64,000 nt of DNA, taken from contig NC_077227.1 in NCBI RefSeq assembly GCF_027887165.1, forward strand, positions 69,768,752 to 69,832,751, read 5' to 3'. A model generated the notes under the pieces. It was not told the DNA's origin, did not search any database, and saw only the letters and a program-made list of their open reading frames with translations. Both the position numbers and the translations under genes were made by a program. Below are positions 46,306-57,876 of this stretch, one piece after another. How positions within the stretch are numbered: position 1 is the first letter of the stretch; every line of letters starts with the position of its first letter. This DNA comes from Monodelphis domestica (Eukaryota > Chordata > Mammalia > Didelphimorphia > Didelphidae).

Positions 46306-47056
46306 GAATTGATCCAAACATTCTGGAGGACAATCTGGAACTATGCCCAAAGGGCTCTAAAAGACTGTCTGCCCTTTGATCCAGCCATAGCACTGCTGGG
46401 TTTGTACCCCAAAGAGATAATAAGGAAAAAGACTTGTACAAGAATATTCATAGCTGCGTTCCGTGGTGGCAAAAAATTGGAAAATGAAGGGATGCCTCTC
46501 AATTGGGGAATGGCTGAACAAATTGTGGTATATGTTGGTGATGGAATACTATTGTGCTAAAAGGAATAATAAAGTGGAGGAGTTCCATGGAGACTGGAAC
46601 AACCTCCAGGAAGTGATGCAGAGTGAGAGGAGCAGAACCAGGAGAACATTGTACACAGAGACTGATACACTATGGCACAATCAAATGCAATGGACTTCTC
46701 CATTAGTGGCAATGCAGTGATCCTGAAGAACTTGGAGGAATCTATGAGAAAAACCACTATCCACATCCAAAGGAAAAATTATGAGAGTGAAAACACCGAA
46801 GAAAAATAACTGCTTGAATACATGGGTTGAGGGGATATGATTGGGGATGTAGACTCTAAATGAACATCCTAATGCAAACACCAACAACATGGAAATAGGT
46901 TCTGATCAAGGACACATGTAATACCCAATGAAATTGCACATCTGTGGTGGGAAGGGGGGGAGGGAAATAATGTGATTATTGTAACCAAGGAATAATGTTC
47001 TAAATTAACTAAATAAATTAATTCAAATTAAAAAAATTAAAATTAAAAAAAAAAAC
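46306..47056 (+). mobile_element. 5'-truncated L1, same subfamily as 34713
   Basis: Starts at almost the same L1 position as the 34.7 kb copy (aattgatccaaacattctgg) and ends taaattaactaaataaatta plus A. The left flank aagaatgacacagac and the right flank aaagaattacccaga (from 47057) are a diverged target duplication. A SINE was inserted at that right flank. Confidence 0.85.
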
Positions 47057-47071
47057 AAAGAATTACCCAGA

Positions 47072-47275
47072 TGGGGCAACTGGATATCTCAGTGGATTGA
47101 GAGTCAGACTTAGAGATGGGAAGGTCCTAAGTTCAAATCTGGCCTCAGGCACTTCCCAAATGTATGACCCTGGGCAAGTCACTTAACCCCCATTTCCTAG
47201 CCCTTACCACTCTTCTGCCTTGGAGCCAATACACAGTATTGATTCCAAGACAGAAGGTTAGGGTTTAAAAAAAAA
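47072..47275 (+). repeat. Family B SINE inserted at the L1 junction
   Basis: aaagaattacccaga (47057-47071) and aaagaattatacaga (47276-47290) bracket it with 13 of 15 matches. The left copy is also the L1 target duplication, so the site was used twice. Confidence 0.88.
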
Positions 47276-47690
47276 AAAGAATTATACAGACAACTTAAAT
47301 ACATAGAGAAATATTTAGTACTCATGGTGGAACCTTCCAAAATAATAATATGACAATACTAGCAAAGTTAGCTTTTAATATTTTACCAATAAAACTTCAA
47401 AAGAGATATTTTTCTAAAACTCAAAACAATAATATTTTGAGAAACAATCTAGACTAGCAAAAGAAATAATGAAGAAAAGAAGGGATGGAGGAAGAATAGG
47501 CCATCTAGACTTCAAACTCTATTATAAAGCAGTAATAATCAAAACTGAGTGATACTGGTTTACAAAAAATAGAAAAGCATAACAATAAAATAGAACAGAC
47601 AAGAGAGAATAAAAAACATTAAAACTCAATAACCCAGTGTTCACTAAACCTGAAAACATAAATTACTTTAAAAGGAACTCCATACTTTAT
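47276..47690 (+). mobile_element. L1 ORF2 internal fragment
   Basis: aatatgacaatactagcaaa, gccatctagacttcaaactc, tattataaagcagtaataat and ctgagtgatactggtttaca follow L1 ORF2 order (the reverse-transcriptase to C-terminal section, with a degraded 'YYKAxVIKTxWYW' reading). Older than the 3' end copies. Confidence 0.7.
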
Positions 47691-47869
47691 TTTAAAAAAT
47701 CGGGGAGAGATGAAACACTTCCAGACAGAGAGGTGGCAAGCTAAGGATACAGACTTGAACATAGATTTATTGGAAATGGCCCATGTGGGAATTTGGAAAG
47801 AACAGTCACAAAACAATCAAAAGTGATTGGTTCGAAAGTATAAAGAACACTCCATTCCTCAACTCCTAG

Positions 47870-48180
47870 TATTTTTGGTGACTGTCTCTCATGCCCAGAA
47901 CCCCTTCCTTCCTCATCTCTGCCTCCTGGCTTCCTTCAAGTCTCAGCCAAAGCTATAGGGACTGTAAGAAGTCTTTCAGCCCTCTTTAATCTTAGTTCTT
48001 TCATGATCACTCCACAATTTTTCTCATACAGCTTACTTTGTACATGATTATTTACATGGTCTATACCTCATTAGACTGTAAATTCCTTGACAGTAAGGAT
48101 TATTATTTCACTTTTATTTGTATTCCTGGTGATTAACAAAGTTCCTGGAATATAGTATGTTGCCTAAAATATTAATCAAC
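47870..48180 (+). mobile_element. L2-type LINE 3' end
   Basis: ctggcttccttcaagtctca, gactgtaaattccttgacag and gtattcctggtgattaac, the L2 3' end motif order. Confidence 0.6.
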
Positions 48181-48231
48181 TGTATTGAATGGTTTTGCTA
48201 ATTTTTTGCTCTCTTCTTCCTCTTTTGCTTT

Positions 48232-48485
48232 CTTTTTTTTAAAAACCCTTACCTTCTGTCTTAGAATCAATATTATGTATTGGTTCCAAGGCAGAAGAGC
48301 AATAAGAGCTAGGCAATGGGGTTAAATGACTTGCCCAGAGTCACACAGCTGGGAGGTGTGATCTCATCTCAGACAGGGTCAAAGAGATGTTAGGGTCAGA
48401 CCCCAATATTTATTCATGGCTCTTTTCTCACTGGGTCATCCTATCAAGGCCTGATTCTCAATTCACTGAGTCAACCAGCTGCCCT
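48232..48485 (-). repeat. Family B SINE with an extra internal segment
   Basis: Standard start (accttctgtcttagaatcaa) and end (ccagctgccctc), but about 55 extra bases near 48360-48415 replace the usual ctgaggtcagatttgaaccc segment. Confidence 0.75.
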
Positions 48486-48489
48486 CTTT

Positions 48490-49800
48490 TTCATTCTTTT
48501 AAAAAAATATATTCTTTGTTATATGGTTTGACTTTCTGGGAAAGGAAGAAGAAGGGATCCTGGAAGAAATATAAAAATGGAAAAAACAAAAGTTGTCAAT
48601 AATTTTTTAAAAAGAAACTAAATGAATTACTATAAATATGGGATTGAAGAACAAGTAGTAATAAGGAGGAATTAATTGGTCTAATTCATACTAGCCCCTG
48701 AAAGCATAGGTCCTACCAACTCCTTGCACCAGCTGCTCCCCACCATCCACTGCTTACAGTTACCATTTTGGAATGGCCAATGAGAAATTAAGGATGGGCT
48801 TTGGAGCACTGACCATTAAGAGTGAACCCTTTTCATCTCTATCTTGACCCATATTTGAATATATAGTTAATATAAAATTAAGCATTAAGAGGTCCTGGTC
48901 TTCTGCAAACTTATTTTTTTTTAAATTTATGGGTATTTGTGTGTCTATGCCACCAATGAATGTACATATTTATGTCTGAATTGTTAACAGATTGAACTAG
49001 GAATTATCCAGGAAGGTCTTGGAGTTTACACTGTAATTTTCATTTACTATACAGCCAGCCCAGCTGTCATAAATCCATCAGACTAAAAACAGTTGCAATA
49101 TGACCTGGAAATGAACTGAGATTGTATCTCCTGGATGGAGGAAGAAGAGCCCCAAGGACAGAGGTGGTGTTTGTCACACCTACCAGACTTCATCACTTCC
49201 CATTGCAGGTGTGAGATCTGGAGTACCGCCTGAGCAATTCACACTCTGAGGGTGCTAGGAGATGTGCTGGCAAGAGCAAATGAGATTTCTCAAGTTGCAG
49301 ACAGACCCATTTGCATCTGGCTCACTGATAAACTCAGCTTGAACTCCAGTGCCTGGGCATTGTCATATTTAAAGTTTGACATAAATGGTACAGAGTCCTA
49401 ATCATCAGTCATCTCCCTGGGGAATGATTAATCCTTATAATATGTAAGGTTATATATTTTGTATAATATTAGAATTGAAATGTAGAATATATAATAATAC
49501 ATGATATTATAATATAATATTGTATATAATTTTTTAAATCCAGTGAGCTAAATTAACTTTAGCTATACAATAGGAAATAAGAGAATTGGGCTCATTCACC
49601 CTCACCTGGTAAGCATGCAGACTAATTGATCTATGCTGTAAAAAGAGCACCTGATTCCAAGTAGAAAGTTATAGGTCCAGATTCCTCTTCTTATGAAAAA
49701 ATGAGTGAATAAGTATTTATTAATCTCTCACTATGTTCCAGGAACTTTGCTAAATTATGGGAATACAAGTATAAAACCAAGATAGCCCTGCCCTCCAAGA
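48490..49800. other. Intergenic, repeat-poor
   Basis: 1.3 kb without recognised repeats, unusual for this window. The part at 49020-49440 is G+C-richer and is followed at once by A+T-rich DNA. A homeodomain-type site GATTAATCC lies at 49426-49434. Possible conserved non-coding DNA; no exon is evident. Confidence 0.4.
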
Positions 49801-49810
49801 ACTTGAATTC

Positions 49811-50031
49811 TTTTTTTTTAACTCACATTTTCTGTCTTGGAATCAATGCTGAATATTGGTTTCAAGGCAAAAGAGGGGCAAATACTAGGTAATTGGGGTT
49901 AAGTGACTTATTAAGGGATATGCAGTTAGAAAGTGATGGATTTCAGATTCGAACCCAGGTCCTCCCATCTCCCAGCCTGACTCTCTATCCATTTACCTAC
50001 CTACCTACCTACCTACCTACCTACCTACCTC
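49811..50031 (-). repeat. Family B SINE whose head became a (CTAC)n run
   Basis: actcacattttctgtcttgg to gactctctatccatttac, then about nine ctac units (49995-50030) where gagctacctagctgcccc is expected. Confidence 0.8.
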
Positions 50032-50189
50032 CAGAAAACTTAAATTCTGGTGAAGGTGGCCAGAAAGAGAAGTTTTAGTGTAGGGAGTCATGGGGATGGT
50101 GAATTATATCTACTCTTTCTATTTCATGTGCTTGTAATAAAGCTTCAAATGAATTAAAGTAACATGCTTGATTTAAAACTGGAAGAATT

Positions 50190-50330
50190 CTTAAAGGTTA
50201 TTGAGCTCCAATCCAACATTTTAAATCTAAAGAGACTGAGGTCTCAAGAGATTAAAATATTTGTCTGAGATCACATGGGACCTGGGAGTCAAAGACAGAG
50301 TCTCTCACTCCAGAGCCCCTCTTTACTACA
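50190..50330 (-). repeat. MIR-type SINE, minus strand
   Basis: ttgagctccaatccaacatt, gactgaggtctcaagagatt and tgagatcacatgggacc. Confidence 0.5.
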
Positions 50331-50924
50331 TCACTCACCCTCCCATGAAAGCATCTTGGAAATTGTAATACACTATACAAATATAGGGAACTGTTTTTAG
50401 CTTTATCAATATTCAGAACAAAACAAAATCCAAAGGACTTAAGCACAGAGCAAAGGATTCACATGAGTTCTATGGAAGAATCTACAATAGTGAAGAAACT
50501 GACATTCTCAGTTGTGTCTATTCTGGGGGCAGTAAATAAATAGGCTGGCAGTAAATATTCTTGATTGGATAATTGGTTAACTAAGGATTAACTCAATACA
50601 GGTGTATTGCCATGTGAAAACCAAGGCTTATGTGACTTGCTTCCCCTAATGGTTTCTTGTGGCTACCATCTCTCAACATCTGGATCCTTTTCCCTTTGGT
50701 TCTCCAGGCTCCCCAACCTTGGGCTCTAAATACAAGGCAAAGACTTCTCCCACACACACACACACACACATCTCTCCTCTGCTTCATCTCTCCATAACTT
50801 TTAGGTTTGATGTTGTTTTAGAGGATGTATTACTAATTCACTACAAGTAAATATGGGATTACAGATTTAGCCCTGGAAAGCTTTAGAAATCATTGAGTAC
50901 AGTTCAATCAACAAATATTTTTTA

Positions 50925-51085
50925 AGTGACTACTATGTTCCAGTCATTCTGTTGGATGTACAGATGTACAGATGAGGAAATTGAGGTCCACAAAGAGTAA
51001 CTGACTTTCCCCAGATTACAAAGGCTGAACTGGAATTTGAATCTAGTCCTGTATGATTGTAAATCCAGCACTTTTCCCACTATAA
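50925..51085 (-). repeat. MIR-type SINE, minus strand
   Basis: gactactatgttccagtcat, gatgaggaaattgaggtcc and ccagcacttttcccactata. Confidence 0.55.
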
Positions 51086-51129
51086 CATACCCACTCCCTT
51101 TACAAGGATATAAAATAGAAGCAAAGGCA

Positions 51130-51797
51130 CATTGAAGCCCTGCTGGTAGAGTTATGAATTAGCTCTGTCATTCTGGAAAGCAATTTGGAATTATGTCCCC
51201 GAAGTCATTAAATTGTGTGTATCCATTGACCCAATAATACAATTACTGGGCTTATACCCCAAAGAAATGAAAGGAAGGGGGAAAGACCCTTTATATGCAA
51301 AAAGATTTAGAGCAGTTCTTTTTATGGTGACAAAGACCTGGAAACTAAAGGAATACTGATCAGGGAATAGCTGAAAAATTATGGTGTAAGAATGTCATGG
51401 ATTATTAGTATGCTGTAAGAAATGAAGAAAAGATGGTTTTAGAGAGACCTAGGAAGATTTATGTGAACTGATAAAGGATGAAGTAAGCAGAACTAGGAAA
51501 AAATATATACTCTAATAATATTGTTTTTAAAAATTCTAAAAAACTTAAGAATTCTAATCAATGTAATGATTTTTCATGATTCCAGAAGATTGATGAAAAA
51601 GGCTACCTATCTCATGAAAGAAAGATGATGGAATAATATATAGAATAAAAAACATTTTTGGATATAGTCAACTGAGAATTAATTTTGCTTGATTATACTT
51701 TATTATAACAAAAGATGTATGTTTCTTTTTCAATTAGTGAAGAGAAGTGAAAGGGAGGAAAATGCTTAATAATTGAAAATAAACATTTATTTTTAAA
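51130..51797 (+). mobile_element. L1 3' end, older subfamily
   Basis: tctggaaagcaatttggaat, acttataccccaaagaaatg-like text, gatcagggaatagctgaaaa, and an A-rich end near 51797. It is more diverged than the 34.7 and 46.3 kb copies. Confidence 0.7.
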
Positions 51798-51814
51798 AAC
51801 TAAAACACAAGACA

Positions 51815-52140
51815 ATTTCAAAAAACTCAGGATGAAAAAAGTTATCCTCTACCAAAGAAGGAACTAACAGAGTCTGAATGCAGATTGAAGCATACTATTC
51901 TTCACTTCATTTCCTTTATGAGTTTTTTTTTAGTATAAGCAATATATGCCTTCTTTCACAACTTGAAAAACATGGAAATACATATTACATGATAGCACAT
52001 GTGTAACCTATATCATATTACCTAGTGTCTTGGGGATGGGGAGAGATGGGAGGAAGGAAAATAACCTATATCACAAAATGTCAGAAAATGATTGTTAAAA
52101 AGTTTATCTATCTGTAATCTGAAAAAATAGTAAAAATTAA
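51815..52140 (+). mobile_element. Second L1 3' UTR, different subfamily
   Basis: gagtctgaatgcagattgaa, gcatactattcttcacttca, gtgtaacctatatcatatta and gtcttggggatggggagaga correspond to another marsupial L1 3' UTR, head-to-tail with the preceding copy. Confidence 0.7.
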
Positions 52141-52406
52141 AGCACTTAATGAATGCTCATTTAATTAAACTGAATTGTATATACTACTGGGAGTTGTTCT
52201 GAGCCAAAGAAATATATCAGTTTGGGATTTCATATTTTAATTTATTCCTAGCACAGTCATAAATTCAAAGCCATTAGAGAATATCAATATTTAGATATAA
52301 ACTTTTCTAGGAAAAAAATAGTCTTAAAATAAAATAGGAGCAAAGGATATTGGCAGCTACAACCCTGGACTTTTAAATAAATGTACCAGGAGCTAGAATA
52401 GAAGTT

Positions 52407-52614
52407 ATTTTTTTAGCTTTTTAAACTCGTCTTACTTTCTATCTTAGAGTCAATATTACTGGTTCCAAGGCAGAAGAATAGTAAAGGCTAAGCCCCTGGG
52501 GCCAAGTGACTTGCTCAGGGTAACATAGTTATGGAGTATCTAAGGCCACATTGGAGTGTAGGACTTCCTGTCTCCAGGCTTGGCTCTCTATATACTGAGC
52601 CACCTAGCTGCCCC
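52407..52614 (-). repeat. Family B SINE
   Basis: tctatcttagagtcaatatt to gagccacctagctgcccc. ctagaatagaa (left) and ctagaacagaa (right) form the duplication. Confidence 0.85.
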
Positions 52615-52639
52615 TAGAACAGAATTTCTTAAACTTTTT

Positions 52640-53400
52640 TGTGTCATGGACCCCTCAGGCAGCAATGGATTCCTTTTTAGAATATTTTAAATGCATAATA
52701 TAAAAAACTGGATTATAATGACACCAATTATATTGAACTAAAGATGCAATTTTTTCCCTACCAAGTTCATGGACCCCCAAGACCTTAGGTTCAGAATATT
52801 TGAGCTAAGATTTTTTCTTCCTTGATTTCCTGCCATTTATTTTCCTAATCTCATTCCCCAGAGTTATCAGGCCTACTCCTTTCTGGTCTGGATACTAAAT
52901 ATCTTTTTAGGGCTTCTAGATGAGATATATTCTGTTTAACAAGACTGACAGGTAGGTATGCCATCCCATCTAGACTTGTCTTCCCCAATCTTAACTCCTA
53001 TTGTCAGTATAGAAAAAAAAAGAGAGAAACAAAATACAGATTCTTCTTGTATGCCTCTAACTGCTGCTTTCAAGAGAAGTGAGTTCAGAAGTAAGAGAAA
53101 AAGCAGTGAACTTTAGGATCAAAAGACTTGGGTTAAAACCCTGGTTATGCCATTTTCCTGCTATAAGAAGGGTATTTCCCCTTTTTCAACTTCAGATTCT
53201 TTACCTATGAAAAAAGCAGGTTGGACTAGCCTGGTGTTTCTCAAACTTTTTTGTTTCAGGATCCTTTTTACATTCTTAAAAATTATCAACAACCCATAGA
53301 AATACAAAACAATCTCCCCCCCCCCAAAAAAAAGCACAAAAAACTATTATTTGGATGGGTTACATGTATCAATATTTACTATTTTGAAATTAAAATATTG
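52640..53400. other. Intergenic, no confident feature
   Basis: Old repeat-like phrases (ttcatggacccccaagacct) but nothing assignable; no gene. Confidence 0.45.
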
Positions 53401-53420
53401 TTGTATTAGTATGAAAATAA

Positions 53421-53678
53421 GGGGCAGCAAGGAGGCACAGAGGATAGAGCACTGGGCTTGGAATCAGAAAGACTCATCTTCATAAGTTCAAATCTAGCCT
53501 CAGACACTTACTGTCTGTGTGATCCTGGTCAAGTCACTTAACCCTGCTTGCCTCAATTTCTCATCTGATAATAAAATGGAGAAGGAAATGGCAAACCATT
53601 CCAGTATCTTTGTCAAGAAAACATCAAATGGAGTTGCAAAGAATCAGATATAACAGAAAATGACTCAACACCAATAAA
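53421..53678 (+). repeat. Family A SINE, full length
   Basis: ggggcagcaaggaggcacag to gattcagat-like tail and tgactcaacaccaataa. atgaaaataa occurs immediately before (53411-53420) and again after it (about 53681), a 10 bp duplication. Confidence 0.85.
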
Positions 53679-53691
53679 TAATGAAAATAAT

Positions 53692-54575
53692 TTTAACTTT
53701 GAGGGCTTTCCATCCCCCAAAAAAGTCTCAGAATTCCTGGAGTCTCTGGACCACATTTTCAGAACCACTACACTAGACAATCTGTAATGTGCCTCCAAGG
53801 CTATGATTCTGTAAAACCAATAATGCCAGCACCTTCAATGGGGCATTTAGGAATGCCAGGGAGTAAGAAGGGGACTACTGAGTACCCTCATATGCATAGT
53901 TTGGTTATGGGCAGAAACTGGCTTTGTCAATAAGAAAATATACTAGTGAAAAATGTTTAATGAACCAGTGGAGTGAGTGGTGGAGATAAGATTAATAGAG
54001 GCTAGGAGGCATAATTCAGGTCAGCAGCTGTGACAAGAGTTTGGGTAGAGATCCAAAGCCTTTTTTTTCCACAGCAAATGATGTGGTGAGATTAGATACA
54101 GTTTTCCTGAGACAAGAGACTCAGTCAGACATAGATAATTAGGAGTGGAACTCATGGCACTCTAGTGTGCCCTGGCTGAGCTATTTCTCTTAGACCTTCT
54201 GTCAATTTATGTTTAGGGATATTTGTGTCAGTCTTGGCCATACTGTGTAAGTTGGTGGAGAGCCTACATACAACATGTACAGATTTGGAGAAAAAAAGAT
54301 AATGAAACTGAAACAAATATGTGTTGCCTATCTAAATTTTAGCCACTAAGATTGTTTTATATCCCTTTTCCTGAAACAGTAGTTCAGACTACTTCATATC
54401 TAGTGTATAGCTTACAGCAGGTACTTTCCTCTCTAAGGTTTCCCAATAAGTCCTTGCTTGGGCTACAGGTCATCAAGCAAGAACTCAAAAGCTGCCTTTA
54501 GTATGGATGCTGAGAGGTCTGTTTGAAATTCTTCCCCTACTAGCTTCCTGAATTAAAAAAAAATATTATTCCTTT
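53692..54575. other. Intergenic, no recognised feature
   Basis: No repeat or gene that I can support. Confidence 0.5.
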
Positions 54576-54590
54576 AAAATAGCCACCATT

Positions 54591-55172
54591 AAAAAAATTG
54601 GAAAATGAGGGAATGTCCTTCAATTGGGGAATGACTGAACAAATTGTGGTATATGTTGGTGATGGAATACTATTGTGCTAAAAGGAATAATGAACTGGAG
54701 GATTTTCATGTGAATCGGAAAGACCTCCAGGAATTGATGCAGAGTGAAAAGAGCAGAACCAGGAAAACCTTATACCCAGAGATAGATACACTGTGGCACA
54801 ATTGAATGTAATGGATTTCTCTACTAGTAACAATGCAATGATCCAGGACAATTATGAGGGACTTATGAGAAAGAACTCTATCCACATCCAGAGAAAGAAC
54901 TGTGGGAGTAGAAAGAGAGAAGAAAAAAACTGTTTGATCACATGGGTCGGTGGGGATATGATTGGAGATATAGACTCTAAATTATCACCCTAGTGCAAAT
55001 ATCAATATTAGGGAAATAGGTCTTGATCAATGACACATGTAAAACCCAGTGGAATTGAGTGTTGGCTATGGGAGGGGGTTGGGAGGAGGGGAGGGAAAGA
55101 ACTTGAATCATGTAACCATGGAAATTTTTTTTAATTAATCAATTAAATAAAATTTTAAAAATAAAATAAAAG
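54591..55172 (+). mobile_element. 5'-truncated L1, third copy of the young subfamily
   Basis: ttggggaatgactgaacaaa, gaatactattgtgctaaaag, ggtcttgatcaatgacacat, and an A-rich end aaataaaattttaaaaataa. gccaccatt precedes it (54582-54590) and follows it (55174-55182). Confidence 0.87.
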
Positions 55173-55183
55173 AGCCACCATTG

Positions 55184-55390
55184 TGGGCAGCTGAGTGACT
55201 CAGCAGATTGAGAGCCAGACCTAGAGACAGGAAGTTCAAGGTTCAAATCTGGTCTCAAACACTTCCTAGCTATGTGACCTAGGCAAATCACTTATCCCCC
55301 ATTGCCTAGCTCTTATTACTCTTCTGCCTTGGAACCAATGCACATTGATTCTAAGACAGAAAGCAAGGGTTTAAAATAAATAAATAAAAT
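55184..55390 (+). repeat. Family B SINE inserted at the L1 junction
   Basis: gggcagctgagtgactcagc to gacagaaagcaagggttta, with a taaa-repeat tail. gccaccattgtg before it and gccaccattatg after it (55397-55408) match at 11 of 12. Confidence 0.88.
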
Positions 55391-55419
55391 AAAATAGCCA
55401 CCATTATGTTATACTTTAA

Positions 55420-55610
55420 GCCTTGCATTTTACATAAAGTAGATCATTTGATCCTAACAACAACCTTGCGAGTTAGGTGCTATTATCATTTTACAGACAA
55501 GGTTAAGAGATTACATGATATGCTCAGGTCATACATCCAAATGAATATCTGAGGCAAGATTTGATCTCAAATTGTCCTGACTCTGAGACTTGTTCCCTGT
55601 CTCCAAATAT
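55420..55610 (-). repeat. MIR/THER1-like SINE, minus strand
   Basis: gatcctaacaacaaccttgc, gttaggtgctattatcattt and tctgaggcaagatttgatct. Confidence 0.6.
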
Positions 55611-56639
55611 TCTTCCTCTAGACTTCAGGGATATTCTCCTGTCATCTTCCAACTTCCTAGAGGTTCCAGTGCCTCTGATCCAGTGCCTTGATCCAGATGA
55701 TCAAGGAACATCTCTGTCTCCCTTTTGACCTGACTTCTTTGTACTGATTAGTTCTCAAGAAGCAAATTAAAATGTCAAAAATAATTTCTGGCTTAGTCCT
55801 TTAGTAAAAATTTCAGCATTCCTAGTTATTTGTCTCTACTTAAACTTTCATGGTACAGTGGGGAAAGTGTAGTGAAATCACTGCTTTTGTGACCTTGGGT
55901 AAGTCACTTTATGATTCCAAGCCTTCATCTTGTAAAATGATGAGACTGGGCCAGAAGACTTCTAGGGTCCCTTTAGCTCTAAACCTATCTATCTAAATCT
56001 ATATAAACCTATAAGTCATAACCCTATCAACTTCCAATGGCAGAGAATTCACTACTTTGCCAAGTACACCATTCCATTTTGATATGGCTCTAATAATTTC
56101 TTATACAGAATTGAAATCTGCCTTACTCCCAACTCATTCTCCAGGATGTTCCACCTCCTTAAACAGTCATAATGCCTCTGTCCTGGGGCTTGTTCCTTTC
56201 TTTGGTGAATACCTGGCCTAGTTTGACATTTCATAAAGAGTTCCAGACATGAATACTTTATTCCCAGCTTAACTCACTCTGGACTAATCCACCTCCTCAC
56301 CAGCAGCTTGGGGTGCACTCTTCCTACCCTTCCCTTGGTGATTCATCTTTATGTTTTTCTTCCTCTAGAACATAAGCACCTTGAGAGAAAGGAACACTCC
56401 TGTTCCCCTATATTTGTGTCCACAGCACTTAATACAATACTTGGCACAAATACTTCATAAATGCTTCATCTCTATCTACCTATATACCTACCTGTTTACT
56501 ATCATTTATCTTCTACCCACCCACCTATCTACCAGCCAGCCATCTATCATCTATCTAGCTAGATGTCTATTTGTCCTTTTATCTCACTTTTACCCACTGA
56601 ACCTAGCATAGGTTAGCTTGCATCTTGTCGGAACTAATG
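55611..56639. other. Intergenic, no confident feature
   Basis: A MIR-like piece near 55870-55985 and a few CTAT/CTAC units near 56470-56565. No gene. Confidence 0.5.
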
Positions 56640-56875
56640 AGAACATGGAGAGATAAATAAACTTGGAAAATCTCAGTATGAGAAAGAATATGCAAGAAGC
56701 TTAGATGTGTGGATTTAAACAGTATTTCAAAGGGTTTTAAATGTCAAGAGGAGGCATTTGTTTTTTGTTCTAGAGACACTAAGGCACCACCAAAAACTAT
56801 TTAGAAGTGGCATCATCAGACTTGTGTTATAGGAAAATTATTTTGGCAACCTTCTAAGTGATTGGAGGGAGGGGG
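56640..56875. repeat. L2-like LINE fragment
   Basis: gtatttcaaagggttttaaa, agtggcatcatcagacttgt and gaaaattattttggcaacc. Confidence 0.45.
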
Positions 56876-56879
56876 GAGC

Positions 56880-57700
56880 TGAACAAAGTTGATTGGTTAG
56901 ATCGTCCCTATCTTAATGGAGACTAAATCTCTCTTTAGCTATTCCTAACCAATTTAGACCACCAGCATTGTTGGGTTTGCTCCTCTGTGACTGATTACAT
57001 AACTCCTGGGGGGAGTGGGCTTAAAGAAAAAAAAGAAAAGTGAATTCTCATCCAAGATTCTTCTTTAACTCCAATCCAAAGCATTGCTCTTCTGACTCCC
57101 ATTTCTGCTCCTTAACAGGCACTCTCAGTGCATATATTGCAACTTGTTGGGTTGAAATCTGGATGTTCAGCACCAGGGAGAGCTCCATTCTGAAACCTGA
57201 AAGTCCATACAATGGTAGTTTTCTCATTTCTAATGGCTTCTCTTCAGATCAGTGATTCTGATGCCTCAGTTTCTTATTCAGCAAACCCATCAACACATTT
57301 TTCCTGCCAGACTATAGGCAACTCCAGTCTCTGAAACCACCTGAAAATAACAAAGGGTTTCAAAGGAAGAAAAAGAAAGGGATTTTAAAAAAGCTACATT
57401 CAGGAGGGAAGATCTCTCCTTTGTTATCTTGCTTTTCTGACAGTTGAGCTCAGATCAGTAGGTGTGAAGATGGGCAGATTCATGAGACAGGCTGAGCCTC
57501 CATAAACACACCTAGCCCCATGAGAGTGGGGTGGATTCTTTCCCAAGCTCTCTCCACTCAGAAACGAGTCCCTGGGCTCCTTGCACAGTAATTGGTCTTA
57601 ATTAGGCTGTGGGAAGGAGCTTCTTTAAATTACTCAGAAAGTAAGACGTGTCATCCTCTTAACATCTTAACATCTGTTCCTCTCGCCCTCTGCTTCTTTC
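56880..57700 (+). promoter_or_regulatory. CDHR1: CDHR1 upstream region
   Basis: No repeats recognised over 800 bp. Homeodomain-type sites TAATTGG (57589-57595) and TTAATTA (57598-57604) lie about 220 bp before the ATG. Photoreceptor genes are driven by homeodomain factors such as CRX and RAX, so these are candidate sites. No TATA box is clear and the exact start site is unknown. Confidence 0.35.
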
Positions 57701-57815
57701 CCCTTCCTTGCCTCTCTCACAATTGGCCATGGTAGGGCACTGAAGGACACGCTTCCATCCCCTCCAGAGGCCCATCCTTGCCTAAACAGTGCTAAGGAGC
57801 CCAGACTCCAGAGCA

Positions 57816-57876
57816 ATGAAATATGGGCAGCAATTCCCTGCATCCTTGGTCCTGGGGCTGGTGCAGGTTTGCTTGG
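57816..57876 (+). CDS. CDHR1: CDHR1 exon 1: signal peptide
   Basis: CDHR1 (photoreceptor cadherin, PCDH21) sits at the base of the photoreceptor outer segment and is needed for disc formation; human loss causes cone-rod dystrophy. The ATG at 57816 (G at -3) opens MKYGQQFPASLVLGLVQVCL, a signal peptide, and ends in phase 1 before gtgagt at 57877. The signal sequence differs from human, as is usual. The start is chosen because it gives a normal-length leader that splices in frame to the highly conserved exon 2. A 156-codon open frame on the other strand is a shadow. Confidence 0.88.
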
